Assembly: GCA_036924085.1 (NCBI GenBank)
Contig: JAVGWX010000002.1
Span: 47,898,916 to 47,962,915, forward strand
Direction: 5' to 3'
Origin: Ariolimax columbianus
Lineage: Eukaryota; Mollusca; Gastropoda; Stylommatophora; Arionidae
DNA length: 64,000 nt
Made by a program: the position numbers and the translations under genes. Of this stretch, positions 10,066 to 21,646 are shown one piece after another. Every line of letters starts with the position of its first letter. Position 1 is the stretch's first letter. The notes under the pieces were generated by a model. That model was not told the origin of the DNA. It ran no database searches and was given only the letters and a program-made list of their open reading frames with translations.

Positions 10066-11110
10066 CTTGGATCTTACTAAACCGCTTAACAGCTGATGTC
10101 GATCAGTAGCAACTCCCAGAGAGTCAGTGTTGTCCGAGCTAGTTTCTGGGCGATCGATATCTGCAGATCATCACATCAAGAAGAAATGCCACGAACAACA
10201 TCGTGATCTGTGCTCCTAGCATAGGTCTTTGACATTGTCAACAGGGAAGGACTTAAAAATAATGGCTAAATTCGGCTGTCCCTTAAATCCATCACAGCTG
10301 TTCGCCCATTTCATGATGATATGTCTACATCTAATGATGATATGTTTACATCTAATGATGATATGTCTACATCTAATGATGATATGTTTACATCTAATGA
10401 TGATATGTTTACATCTAATGATAATATGTTTACATCTAATGATGATATGTTTACATCTAATGATGATATGTTTACATCTAATGATGATATGTTTACATCT
10501 AATGATGATATGTTTACATCTAATGATGATATGTTTACATCTAATGATGATATGTTTACATCTAATGATGATATGTTTACATCTAATGATGATATGTTTA
10601 CATCTAATGATGATATGTTTACATCTAATGATGATATGTTTACATCTAATGATGATATGTTTACATCTAATGATGATATGTTTACATCTAATGATGATAT
10701 GTTTACATCTAATGATGATATGTTTACATCTAATGATGATATGTTTACATCTAATGATGATATGTTTACAACTAATGATGATATGTCTACATCTAATGAT
10801 GATATGTCTACATCTAATGATGATATGTTTACATCTAATGATGATATGTTTACATCTAATGATGATATGTTTACATCTAATGATGATGAATTGTCTGCAA
10901 TCTTCCTAACAATACATGGTCAAACAGGGATGTGTGCTAGTCCTTGCACTCTTTAGCACGATATTTTCTGCTATGCTTTCTGGTGATACACGTGACTGTG
11001 ACACTGGTGCACATATCAGATACAGGAATGATGGAGATCTGGTCGACCTGAGGCACCTACAGTCCCTGACAAAATTATCTTAAATTTCCACTTTGCTGAT
11101 GACTGTGGTA
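10066..11110 (+). pseudogene. LINE reverse-transcriptase fragment split by a minisatellite
   Basis: Before the array, several frames give pieces typical of endonuclease-RT LINEs: LPESQCC and KKCHEQHRDLC near 10110-10215, then FDIVNREGL about 10228-10255 (the region of the first catalytic aspartate) and FHDDM about 10307-10320. After it come VKQGCVLVLALFSTIFSAML (10919-) and AHIRYRNDGDLVDLRHLQS, then a diverged FADD-like FHFADDCG. Frameshifts and a stop after LTKLS show it is dead. Both ends are missing. It lies in a TRPC intron. Confidence 0.8.
10312..10890. repeat. 21-bp minisatellite (about 27 copies) inside the LINE RT frame
   Basis: The unit is gatgatatgtttacatctaa plus t (21 bp, seven codons), nearly identical throughout, with a few tctacat and one acaacta variants at the edges. 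The array sits exactly where RT sequence is interrupted, between FHDD and the VKQGC block. Two + frames stay open across it. Confidence 0.96.
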
Positions 11111-11739
11111 GGGTTTACTACGCCCGTATCGGGCTGTAGTACCATATGCGGTCATGTCTGAATACACATGTAATATGTAAGCGCCTGTTTCGCTTGTGAT
11201 GGCCAATTATTACTATTACCTTTTTAATAGTCTTGCCTCTCCTACTAGAGCCGTTTGAGTGAACTAAAAGATTACATTAGCTTTATTATCTGTAAACAAT
11301 GTTACCTTCGCCGACGACTCCGTTGTAGGAAGATCATAATAACACCGTTACCCCGCTATGCATGTCGTTGAAGGCGACTAAAGAAAGTAGTGTATGGGCT
11401 AGCAATCCCATCAAATACAGCACAATTACTAAAAAAAATCACAACTGCAAGTGAGATGGCACTGGTTCCAAAAAAAGAGGCCACCTGTAGTGGTGTCCCT
11501 ATGCTCTAAATGAAGTGAAGAAGAAGAAAAATTCGGTTTTGTCCTGAGTATATGAGGGAAATTCTTTTCAAGCACACAGAAATGTTAGGCCAGTAATTCT
11601 TGAGAGATTTGTCAATCACACATCCGTGCACACCTGGTTCAAATGTTAGATCTCTTCATTGAGGAAATGCTAGGCTTATCCATCTCTATCGTCTATCGAA
11701 AATCTCTATATGTGTGTCTAAGTAACGTAGTGGAAAAGC
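11111..11739. other. intron, nothing recognised
   Basis: No supported feature; short ORFs only. Confidence 0.45.
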
Positions 11740-11890
11740 CTTTGCATGTCATAGCAAATGTATCGAGTTCAACCTCTTTATCGACACGCTTCAGTCAATC
11801 CAACTGTAAATCGGGACATAGTTTGCTGTAGAACAAGTAATGAGAAAGAGAACTGTAGACCTCGTGTGCTAGTATATTACAAATAAATAA
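11740..11890 (+). repeat. SINE3 copy (partial, diverged)
   Basis: Shares atgtatcgagttcaacc, tcgacacgcttcagtcaa and aactgtaaatc with the 13.3, 39.0 and 43.8 kb copies. The B-box-like gagttcaacc is present. Confidence 0.5.
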
Positions 11891-12034
11891 CTGGTAAGGA
11901 ATGCGAACTTACAAGGGCTTTCTATTCAAAGTTCTACAACATAAACTGCCGCGGAGGATGAAGTAGCATAGACTTCATTGTACAAAGACACAGCTTGTGT
12001 GAGATGGAGGTGGTCAGTTCTCTTTCTCACAGCC

Positions 12035-12190
12035 TTTCTTTCCCTAACCGTAAGCTAGGTATATGTTTACAAATGAATCACCTCTACAGCTGGGTCGACT
12101 GAAGCGTGCCGGTATCGGGAGTTGAACCTCTGACTTTTGCCTTGGCTATGGATGGGACACACGCTCAGTAACTACGACAATGCATATTTA
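12035..12190 (-). repeat. SINE3 copy
   Basis: ccctaaccgtaagctaggta, ctacagctgggtcgactgaa and gggagttgaacctctgactt match, in inverse order, the family at 13.3 and 39.0 kb. B-box-like gagttgaacc. Confidence 0.6.
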
Positions 12191-13229
12191 GCATTTCGCA
12201 TGTGTACGCCCATCTACCAGTATGTGTGATAGGAAAACAGGGTACTCTGATTGTGAGAGAGTATTTCAACCACCCAGTATGTTGATACTGTAAGGGTTAG
12301 CCTATCCACTTTGACGTGTCACCCAAGTGTTGGTGTTGTAGTGATACGCCTAGGGTAGATTGTTTGGTATATTTCACAGCACAGATGCGATATATGTGCA
12401 CTTCGACCCAATACACCTGCTTTCGGTCATTTAAAAATATATTTATTAACTCTACATAGTCTTGAACTTGTCCCCAGCCTAACTGGCAGGTAGCATATGT
12501 TTCCGGTCAGTTTTTCTACTTTTAGATGGGCTGATTGTAACCTTGCAATTATGTCGATAGAGATAACTAAAGAGGGTTGGATATGGGGCTAGCAATGTTA
12601 TGTAACCGCCACTGCAAATTTTTCGATAAAGAGATTCCATCAAAAAGATGGTAGTTGTAGTTTTGATGGTATCCTTTACTTGGAGGGAACAGGCGAACAA
12701 TGAAATCGATTTGAACATGATTGGAAACCATTGCTTTAGATGTATATTAACATATTACCCAACATTCCACTTCATATGACAGTTGTTCCACAGCTTGCGC
12801 GATGCCTTGTGAGTTGTCTCCCCCTCGAAAGCCAGCACGTGGATCAAATGTGTCCCAGACTGGAGAGGTGTTTCATAGGCGCTACATTGTGCAGTCCGTG
12901 GCGCCGTGGAAACATCTACCCAGTTGGGACACGCCTCCGACAACCCAGAGTATGGCACGGAGAGTCTGCTGGCGTGTTTTCTAGTTATTATTGATGAAAC
13001 TAAAACAAATCTTCATCAGATACCGTGCCGGTTAACAAATAGAAACACGATACGGCCACAAGGTCTTCGCTAGAGACAAAGAACAACACACACAAAACAC
13101 CTAACAAGTCAGAAAAACAATAGTGAGCATACACTTGGCACAAAATACGACGGCGGCAGTCATTTGCAAGCTTGTCCATTTAGTTGTTCATTCCTCTTGT
13201 CCTGTTTTCGGTCTAACGAAGCATGAGAC
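12191..13229. other. intron, nothing recognised
   Basis: Includes ORFs of 60-84 codons near 12.74-12.99 kb with no family resemblance. No repeat unit found. Confidence 0.45.
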
Positions 13230-13495
13230 CATCACTGCAGTGGTTGCTCCTTGCAGGATGTTTATGTCTGAGTGCCTGAGTAGCGATGCGGTTGGTATGA
13301 AGCTAGAATCTCACGGTTAAGGTACTGAGTTCGATCACAGCTATCGATACACTCCAGCTGACTCAGCTGTAAATAGCTACATGACTTGCTGTTAGGGAGG
13401 GGAAGGCAGACAAGAAGAGACTAATGACCTCATGACAGGAAGATGAGGTCTAGTGTAATGAAATCCCCGACAGGAATGTCTGCTGTGGAACTTTC
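13230..13495 (+). repeat. SINE3 copy, nearly complete
   Basis: Order: A-box-side block tgagtagcgatgcggttgg, B-box-like gagttcgatc, tcgatacactccagctgac, agctgtaaatagctacatg, gaggggaaggcagacaagaa, tgacctcatgacagg, then aatccccgacaggaatgtc near the 3' end. The same order is found at 38.9-39.15 and 43.77-44.0 kb. Confidence 0.7.
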
Positions 13496-14025
13496 TAGAA
13501 AAAGTAAGCTAGAATATCAACACTCTGTGCCTTCGTTCATTAACGATTTATGTAGCGATTTGTTTGACATAACTAATCTGCTAGCCCCATGCACAGCCTT
13601 CAGTAATCATACTTTGCAACATTCTTGGAATATAGCAGTGCTACTATTATTTGCTACATAATATGCAGACGGTTTGGAAACATGGCATCACGACGAGTTT
13701 AACAATATAAATCTGGTTTATATACGGTTTTGCATTCTTTCGACAATACAAGTTGAATTTATCCACAGATAAACTCTATCGGTTGTGTAACAACGTATTG
13801 GTCACTCAAATCCATTCATTGTTCAGTCTGGCATTATTATATGCGCTAAACAATTATCCATCATATCTAACATGGAATAATTACATTGTTTAATATAGCG
13901 TGACACCTCACTGGAACAGGGCCACAAATAAAACATTCGTTCTGACACAAACAATCTTATGTTAGGGACAAAGAACAAAATAAATGAAAACATGTAACAC
14001 ATCATAAGAACCACACAGCAACAAT
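13496..14025. other. intron; possible diverged SINE4 at 13565-13640
   Basis: gctagccccatgcacagcc and ttgcaacattcttggaatat resemble the SINE4-like block seen at 30.5, 34.1 and 39.3 kb. Nothing else is supported. Confidence 0.35.
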
Positions 14026-14029
14026 TTTA

Positions 14030-14225
14030 CAAACAGCCAAACAACATCAACTACACTAGGAACACCAGCAGAACCAACACCAACAGAACAAACTACACCA
14101 ACAACAATACAAACACGAACAACAACAACACGAACATCAATAACACCAACAAAACGAACAACAACACGAACAACAACAACACGATCAGAACGAGCAACAA
14201 CAACAACACGAACAACATCATCCAA
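14030..14225. repeat. AAC-rich low-complexity tract
   Basis: Irregular repeats of aacaacac, accaacaac and acgaacaac on the + strand. Confidence 0.85.
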
Positions 14226-14304
14226 TTATCGATCTAGTTCGATTCATACATTTGAATAAACTATGTTCTGTATGTTTCAACCTTTATGTTTGATGTGAAT
14301 CTAG

Positions 14305-14434
14305 ACACGGAGAGAGACGGTGTGCAAGAACTTGGAGCTGAAACCGGATGAGACATCTTACACAGACATCATGCACAGACTTGTCAAGCGATATCTTTTT
14401 AAGCTGGAAAGAGCCAAGGACGAGAAAGAAATAG
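14305..14434 (+). CDS. TRPC-like channel exon: proximal C-terminal helix
   Basis: After the acceptor gatgtgaatctag (weak pyrimidine tract) the frame reads TRRETVCKNLELKPDETSYT, then DIMHRLVKRYLFKLERAKDE, KEI and one base G at donor g|gtgaga (phase 1). The RLVKRY[IL]FK block is conserved in TRPC channels and overlaps the calmodulin/IP3-receptor binding region mapped in vertebrate members. Phase 0 in and phase 1 out match the neighbouring exons. The 38-bp minisatellite starts only 26 bp after the donor. Confidence 0.9.
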
Positions 14435-14460
14435 GTGAGAGCACCGATTTTGGGTGTAAA

Positions 14461-14960
14461 ATGGAAGATATTGTTCTTGTTCACATTCAAACATAGAAAT
14501 GGAAGATATTGTTCTTGTTCACATTCAAACATAGAAATGGAAGATATTGTTCTTGTTCACATTCAAACATAGAAATGGAAGATAGTGTTCTTGTTCAAAT
14601 TCAAACATAGAAATGGAAGATATTTTTCTTGTTCACATTCAAACATAGAAATGGAATATATTGTTCTTGTTCACATTCAAACATAGAAATGGAATATATT
14701 GTTCTTGTTCACATTCAAACATAGAAATGGAATATATTGTTCTTGTTCACATTCAAACATAGAAATGGGAGATATTGTTCTTGTTCACATTCAAACATAG
14801 AAATGGAAGATATTGTTCTTGTTAACATTCAAACATAGAAATGGAAGATATTGTTCTTGTTCACATTCAAACATAGAAATGGAAGATATTGTTCTTGTTC
14901 ACATTCAAACATAGAAATGGAAGATATTGTTCTTGTTCACATTCAAACATAGAAATGGAA
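14461..14960. repeat. 38-bp minisatellite, about 13 copies
   Basis: The unit is atggaagatattgttcttgt then tcacattcaaacatagaa. Variants gaat/gaag are clustered: consecutive units near 14.65-14.73 kb carry ggaatata. It starts just inside the intron. Confidence 0.96.
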
Positions 14961-16180
14961 GAAAACAGCAATACTTCAACATGCAGATCAACGTTTACTG
15001 CAGTCCTCCTCATTGAGCTGAAATAATCTAACTACCTTTGTCTACTTTGGGTGGTCTTGTTAGGCCCCTACTGATCCCGGGTCGCTAATTGCTTCCTGTT
15101 CTACAGTTCTAATCCATTTGTGTGTTTGCCTTAAAATAAAAGGCAGGAAATCAAAGATAATATGTTGTCATTTCCGCGTAAAAATGTCTGCGGATATATA
15201 ATGAGATCTAATGCTACAAGTCACACTTGTCTTTGCAGCAAAGTCTCTCCTTGTCTCCTGGCTATTGTCCAATACTAGATTTGTCTTGTCTGTATGTAGG
15301 CTTATCAGTACAGGAATAACTTTGCCGATCTTCGTCTCATTGACCTAGCTACTGTAATAGTAATACAGCTTGTTTTCATGTGCATGACGTGGACATGGGG
15401 TGATGTTTTGGAAAATGTGTTCCATCCAATGCTGACCCGTTTTAAAACATTTGAAGCTAAAAAACTATTGTGCATAATTTGATGATAATTTATATTTGAA
15501 ATGTATGTAATGGAAACGTTAATTGATAGTTTGAGACGACTCATGTCATTAATGGGGGAATATATTGTTGATATGTTATATATGAATAAGCGGTAGTAGT
15601 CTTCAATAAACAGCACGATAATAGATATACAGTAAGATGTTTGACATTTTTAACATTGTACTTCTTGAACAGCGCTTATTTTTGTGTGTGTGTGAAAATT
15701 GATACATTCTACGATCTCACTAGTTCGCACTGATATTTATTTTACAAATTGAATCTCTAAAATAGTTTAATACGCCACGATAACGTATCAACCTAATTTA
15801 TAGGTGCATACCATTCTACGAACTGACATTCCAATGGTGCTGAACATTAAATTTATTAGCTTAAAATAATGGTGCAGAAACTATAAATATTTCTCAAAAG
15901 ATGCAGTTCGCTGCATACTTTTCCAGAGCATTTCAAGCCCCAAGAAAAGAACAAGGCACACCTTGGATATCATCAGAAGGTCATTTTTACGCTGGGTTCA
16001 AGAGTATGCCAATTAGTTTGCAAGTAACACAAAAGTGTGAGGAACGAAAAGGAAAATATAAAGTTCGGACAATGAAGTAAAGGAAGGTGGAAATTCTGGT
16101 TGGAAATGGAGTTTTTGAAGACTCCTTTGTGCCAAGCCACAGTCTGTGAGAAGTGGGATGGCCAAGGCCCTTCCTTGCTA
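14961..16180. other. intron, nothing recognised
   Basis: About 1.2 kb of AT-rich sequence without a supported ORF, RNA gene or repeat. Confidence 0.5.
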
Positions 16181-16184
16181 TTTT

Positions 16185-16525
16185 TACTTTCTTCAACTCA
16201 TGCGTCAGGTACCAGTTTACAGCTGGGTTGACTGGAGAAGCTAATAATGATGCTAACCAGAGCTGCCAAGACACTTCTATACCTCCACTCGGTGATCCTG
16301 ATAAACAACCTGCAACAGAGCAGACTGGCTAAGTAGAAGGGATCGAAGAAGTAAGGCAAACTCGGTACTCAAATTATGCCTGTTGAAGTCGGATGTGTCT
16401 GACCGAAATGGACAAATATCGAAGACAAGCTGTAAACTAGCACAGAACGCATTCCGTTCTCTGAAATACATTCTGCAACTTAAGCCATTTTCAGGACTTA
16501 GTAGCAGAAGATTGAGATCAAACGA
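16185..16525 (+). repeat. SINE1 copy, long form
   Basis: Contains tcaggtaccagtttacagct, gagctgccaagacacttcta, ctccactcggtgatcctg, gagcagactggctaag, gaagtcggatgtgtctgacc, caagctgtaaactagca and gattgagatcaaacgaag. The 38.5-38.8 kb minus copy has the same blocks in the same order, so this defines a SINE body of about 290 bp. Confidence 0.8.
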
Positions 16526-16837
16526 AGTCAAGTCCATAATACACAAATATATCTATCAAAACGTGTGTTGTTTTGTTTTACTTTGCAAAAAGCTGTAAAC
16601 TTTGTTATCTATCTACAGATTATCAATCAAACACTGTACAATAGCATAGAAATAATCATCTTGATTCTACCTGACATCATTATCAATACATTTTAATACC
16701 ATCCTAACATCTTTTCTCATTATAGCATGCAGAAATTAGACTTGATACATACATGTACTATTACGATTTTTTAAGAACAACGTGGGCGCTCAATTATAAA
16801 CGTACTATAGCCTTGGCACCGACCTGTCAGTAGCCAC

Positions 16838-17826
16838 AGCTTTCCCTCACATAGCCTTCCCTCACATAGCTTTCCCTCACATAGCCTACCCTCACATAGC
16901 TTCCCCTACCATAGCTTCCCCTCACATAGCTTCCCCTCACATAGCTTCCCCTACCATAGCTTCCCCTACCATAGCTTCCCCTACCATAGCTTCCCCTCAC
17001 ATAGCTTCCCCTACCATAGCTTCCCCTCACATAGCTTCCCCTACCATAGCTTCCCCTCACATAGCTTCCCCTCACATAGCTTCCCCTACCATAGCTTCCC
17101 CTCACATAGCTTCCCCTACCATAGCTTCCCCTACCATAGCTTCCCCTCACATAGCTTCCCCTCACATAGCTTCCCCTACCATAGCTTCCCCTCACATAGC
17201 TTCCCCTACCATAGCTTCCCCTCATATAGCTTCCCCTCACATAGCTTCCCCTCACATAGCTTCCCCTACCATAGCTTCCCCTCACATAGCTTCCCCTCAC
17301 ATAGCTTCCCCTCACATAGCTTCCCCTCACATAGCTACCCCTCACATAGCTTCCCCTACCATAGCTTCCACTACCATAGCTTCCCCTCACATAGCTTCCA
17401 CTACCATACCTTCCCCTACCATAGCTTCCCCTACCATACCTTCCCCTACCATAGCTTCCCCTACCATAGCTTCCCCTCACATAGCTTCCCCTACCATAGC
17501 TTCCACTACCATACCTTCCCCTACCATAGCTTCCCCTACCATAGCTTCCCCTACCATAGCTTCCCCTACCATAGCTTCCCCTACCATACCTTTCCCTACC
17601 ATAGCTTCCCCTACCATAGCTTCCCCTACCATAGCTTCCCCTACCATAGCTTCCACTACCATACCTTCCCCTACCATAGCTTCCCCTACCATAGCTTCCC
17701 CTACCATAGCTTCCCCTACCATAGCTTCCCCTACCATAGCTTCCACTACCATACCTTCCCCTACCATAGCTTCCCCTACCATAGCTTCCACTACCATACC
17801 TTCCCCTACCATAGCTTCCCCTCCCA
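16838..17826. repeat. 15-bp minisatellite, about 66 copies
   Basis: Two unit types alternate: ttcccctaccatagc and ttcccctcacatagc. Both occur up to about 17485; beyond that only the tacc type is seen, with ttccact and atacc variants. One strand is strongly pyrimidine-biased. Minus-strand frames stay open (RGSYG and MVGEA repeats) only because the unit is 15 bp. Confidence 0.97.
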
Positions 17827-18445
17827 TAGTTCTGGGGATTGTCAGGGTATCTAAGCTGCCAAAGCTTGCGCTGTCACTATCTTCATCTCTCTTCTTACAT
17901 TACATTATGTTTCAACTTATTTTGTCCAACAATCACTCTCTTACACAACTTGCATACGCGCCCTCAGGGTGAGACCCTTCTATTGCACTTTGGTTGGGCT
18001 GGCTTATGAGTGCGTACAAACCTAGCATAGGTACATACAGACGCACACATACATCCAAGCACTGGTTTATGCGTCTTAATATCGCCCAAATTGACTACGG
18101 TCTAAGGTGGAATAGGCGCGCCTACGCCAGTAGAAACTAGTGAGGCAAACGCATAAAATAAAAAAGTAAAAAATTAAAAGTTAAGGTTTTGGTAGTACTT
18201 TTTCATTCATTCATCATCACTCATTTTTTCTCTCCAATGTGAGACAAAGTCCACCACTGCAGCTGGCTCGCTTTACGGGTAACCTACATCTCAGTATTTG
18301 CAGTGAGTGATTATAATAGAAACACAATGAAATTGCCAGCCCCAAACACAACTATCTTTAGTCACATTTTACAATTTGTTTGGAAGATGACACCTGGTCT
18401 AATCTTTTGCTTTGTATACACCTTATTCGCTTGATTTCTCGCCAG
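17827..18445. other. intron, nothing recognised
   Basis: Ends with the acceptor ttgatttctcgccag at 18445. No other feature supported. Confidence 0.5.
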
Positions 18446-18598
18446 CAAAAGAAGGTCATGGCAACCTACGAGCAGAAGATGTGGAGATCTGGGACCCCAC
18501 ACAGAATGATGGACCTCCTCCACCGGTCCCAGAGGTACCCAGCAGAATTCCTTATGCGACCCCACCTATACCAGAGGAGGAAGATGACTACAAGCAGA
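18446..18598 (+). CDS. TRPC-like channel exon: proline-rich linker
   Basis: Enters with two bases (ca) that complete the codon begun by the previous exon's G, then reads KEGHGNLRAEDVEIWDPTQN, DGPPPPVPEVPSRIPYATPP and IPEEEDDYKQ, leaving one base at donor a|gttagt (phase 1). The stretch is acidic and rich in proline, as expected for a cytoplasmic linker; PPPPVPEVP could bind SH3 or EVH1 domains, which is inference. It has no strong family signature of its own. The call rests on exact phase fit with exons on both sides, good acceptor sequence and an open frame. Confidence 0.82.
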
Positions 18599-18600
18599 GT

Positions 18601-18866
18601 TAGTGTTTGCGTGTGAATTGGTGTTTATGTATGTGTTATGGGCGTGAGTGTTTATGTCGCTTTTTGACCTGCATCTACATACATTTTATATGGCTGTTTA
18701 GTGTTTGCATATGTGTGTATGTGTGTTTGTACGTGAGTGTTTTAGGGCAAGTATTTATGTCGCTCTTGTATATGTGTTTATGCCGTTGTAGTGGGCGTGC
18801 TTCATTGAGTGTATTGTGTGGATGCTTAGTATCTGCGCATAGGTTGTCTCTGTGGGTGTTTTAGCT
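18601..18866. repeat. GT-rich degenerate repeat
   Basis: Irregular gtgtttatgt / gtgtgtttgt / tatgtcgct words over 260 bp directly after the donor. No fixed unit length. Confidence 0.6.
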
Positions 18867-18867
18867 T

Positions 18868-19075
18868 AACTTAACGTCTTTATACTGGTTTAGAAGACTA
18901 TGCAGAGTCTATAAACAACTAGTTTCATTTGCATTACCTTGCTCTAAAAACTATGCGCATCCAATTTATTCTTAAATGCATTAATCGTTCCTGCCTCCAC
19001 TACTTCCTGTGGCAATGCATTCCAAGCATTCACCACTCTCTGACTAAAGAAATATTTTCATATACCTAATCTGGA
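18868..19075 (-). mobile_element. CR1-type LINE, 3' terminal fragment
   Basis: On the minus strand it matches the 3' part of the CR1 copy at 37.37-37.55 kb: agtcagagagtggtgaatgc, ttggaatgcattgcca and gtcttctaaacnagtata. The conserved peptide region is VVNAWNALPE-like. It is 5' truncated and abuts an RNase H LINE fragment. Such 3' fragments are typical of LINE 5' truncation. Confidence 0.8.
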
Positions 19076-19723
19076 CCTTTCTGTGCTTGTAATCCAAGAA
19101 AAAGATATCCACCAAGAAAACATAGTATTCCTGACTGATGCCGCGTCAGTAATAGCAGCGCTAAAACAACACACAGATGAAGATCTCGAGCAATGTATGT
19201 TCTCCCTGACACAGCTCTCAGCAGAACACCCAAGGTTGGTCATACAGTGGATCCCATCCCACTGCAACATTGAAGGCAATGAAGCTGCAGACAAACTAGC
19301 AAAGAGTGGAGGAGCATCCCCACAAACAGACCTGAGTGTCACATATAATGAGGCTAAGACCATAATTAAAGCCAACTTCAGGGTAAAATGGGCTGATCAA
19401 CACCCCGACTTCCGAAAAGAAGACAGCTACTATAACTTAACTAGAGAAGAGCAAGTCATCAGCTTCAGACTGAGAACTGGGCAAAACAGACTCAAGGGTC
19501 ATCTTTACAACAAAATGAGGATTGGAACAGATGACATGTGCCCACGTGGGGAGCATATCATGACCGTGGAACACATCCTACAAAGCTGCATGCTTACGCA
19601 GGAAAAGAGAGAACAATGCTGGCCTCGTGACACAGATATGAGACAGAAGCTGTATGGAGATGAAACAGCATTACAAACAACGGTGTCCTTTGTAAGAGAA
19701 ACCGGAACCTTGATCTGAGGATG
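19076..19723 (+). pseudogene. RNase H-bearing LINE, 3' fragment (host of a nested LINE)
   Basis: An open frame to the stop near 19718 reads the RNase H and tail part of an I-group-like LINE: VFLTDAASVIAAL, VIQWIPSHCNIEGNEAADKL, FRLRTGQNRLKGHL and a zinc-finger-like C-x(n)-H-x4-C ending EHILQSC. The sequence is clearly diverged from the copy nested inside it, so it is a separate subfamily. It is 5' truncated (the YTDGS end of RNase H is absent). Its natural 3' end, with a short GAA tail, resumes at 24283-24297, downstream of the inserted element. Confidence 0.85.
19712..19723. repeat. target-site duplication, left copy
   Basis: gatctgaggatg, identical to 24271-24282; bounds the LINE insertion 19724-24270. 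Confidence 0.8.
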
Positions 19724-20619
19724 TCGATATTCACTCCATACGGCGTTGAGGTGTGAAACCACTAGTAGAAGACTTAGTTCTCGGTCGGGGTGTCGTAAGC
19801 AGTAGAGCAGCCTCCTCACTGAGAACTGTTGAGATGCAATCCTTTGATCATGAGATATGTCCGCACACCAGGCGAACAACATCTCCGTGCCATGACCAGG
19901 CTTGTCCCTTGGTTAAATGCACTCCTGCCTCGCTCTTTACCTCTGTCTGCTACCAGTCATCCCAATGGACGCAGAAGAAATGCAGGCCAGCGGACATTGC
20001 ACCTCTGCCCTATTGTGACAACCTCCCAGGTGGCGGGGAATGCTAGGCGTACCATCACTGCAGAGAAGCCGAGAAAATAAAGGGAGCAAAGAGATACCTC
20101 ACTCACATGTATATGCTACGTTTCTGGTGGGACGTGACGATTCTGGGACACAGACATACTGGAGTGCCTCTCTTCCGGGATAGTACAAACTAGTACATAG
20201 TCCATCATATCATATCATATCATCACCACACCCTATAGACACCAGTGGTGAAGACTCGATAGTCCTGCAAGACAACTTCCCTAAGAGAGACAACTCTGAC
20301 AACAAACAACTGCTGCCTTGTGGATAGGCTGGGGACAGCCAAAAGCTAAGGAGGGCTTATCTACAGAAACGCCTATTGAAATCGGATGCACTAGGCCACA
20401 GGCTTAACGAAACAGTGCAACGTATATCGCTGAATGATGACGGTACAACCTAACAGAAAAAAGTGTGGCGCTCATCCTGTGGAGTCCCGCCAGGCAGCGA
20501 GAGTGCCGGGCCTCACGCTTCGAAGGGCCCCACCCAATGCTACTGGTGGTCACCCACCCATGTGCTGTGGAGTCAAGGCACAAGGTGATGGGCCAAAAAC
20601 TATTGACCAAAAACACAAT

Positions 20620-21557
20620 ACCCTCAGAATACTACAGTGGAATGAGGAAGGAGTAATTAACCAAAAAGCTTTCCCTAAAACATCACCTGCATGAAGGTAA
20701 GATTGACGTGGCACGTATCCAAGAAACGCACCTCAACAACAACCACAAATTCTCAATCAGAGGATACCAGACCTTCCGTCTGGATAGAGAAGGTCACAAA
20801 GGAGGGGTTCTGATACTGACACGTAACTGCATACGGAGTAGCTCGGTAGCTGTCAATCACACCGGACAAGCAGAAAATGTAGGAGTCGACATAATGACAC
20901 AAGGAAAAAAAGATCCGCATCTTCAACCTGTACGGCCCACCAAACAAAGACCTGTCGCTCTCGAGTATGGAAATCAAGGACTCCAGCTGTCTAGTAGTTG
21001 GCGACTTCAATAGCCACTCGGAGAGATGGGGATATTCGGACACAGACAACAGAGATGATGAAGTGGGGGACTGGGAGATAGAATCAAATCTCTATCGTAT
21101 CAATAGGCCGGAGGATAGCCCTAGCTTCTATTCCAGAACATGGCATACCACCTCTACTCCAGACTTGGCCTTTTCCACAGTGGATATTCACCACAAAATA
21201 GACCGCCAGGTGCTAAACCAATTGGCAGGTAGCGACCACAGACCAATCAGGCTAGAAGTTGATATGGAAGTAGGCCCACAGGAAATAAAACCGCTCCCAC
21301 GTTGGAACTATAAACGAGCCGACTGGGACAGATTTGCAATCCTGACAGATGGGCTGTGTGAAACTATCAACACACGGAATAACAATATGAAACCCATGGT
21401 GGAAAGCCTAAGCAAAGCAATAATGCAAGCAGCCACCGAAACCATCCCAAGAGGGGCAAGGAAAAACTACAAGCCATATTGGAATGATGAATTGCAGAAA
21501 GCGGAAGACGAAGTCTCAAATGCTAGGAACAAATTGCGAAATACAAAAGAACACTAA
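20620..21557 (+). pseudogene. LINE copy 1: APE-like endonuclease domain
   Basis: Motifs in order: ILQWNEEG (about 20627-20652), IQETH with the catalytic Glu (about 20717-20731), VGDFNSH (about 20997-21018) and GSDHRPI (about 21229-21249). These are the landmarks of the apurinic-like endonuclease that nicks target DNA for target-primed reverse transcription. The frame shifts at least twice (between about 20690 and 20700, and near 20910-20960), so no single protein is made. The segment ends with a linker toward the RT. Confidence 0.85.
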
Positions 21558-21646
21558 ACCAAATAACAAGAGACAGTTGGAAAAACAAAACAGAAAGCCT
21601 CAATTTAGATAAAGAAGGGAACAAACTATGGAATTTAGTCAGAGCC

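Noticed and set aside
14461..14960. 38-bp repeats as coding extension of the channel exon
   Set aside because: They lie after a good donor, contain in-frame stops and have a unit that is not a codon multiple.
16827..17827. Long minus-strand ORFs of RGSYG and MVGEA repeats
   Set aside because: They arise from the 15-bp array, whose unit is a codon multiple; no start context, splice sites or non-repeat domain.
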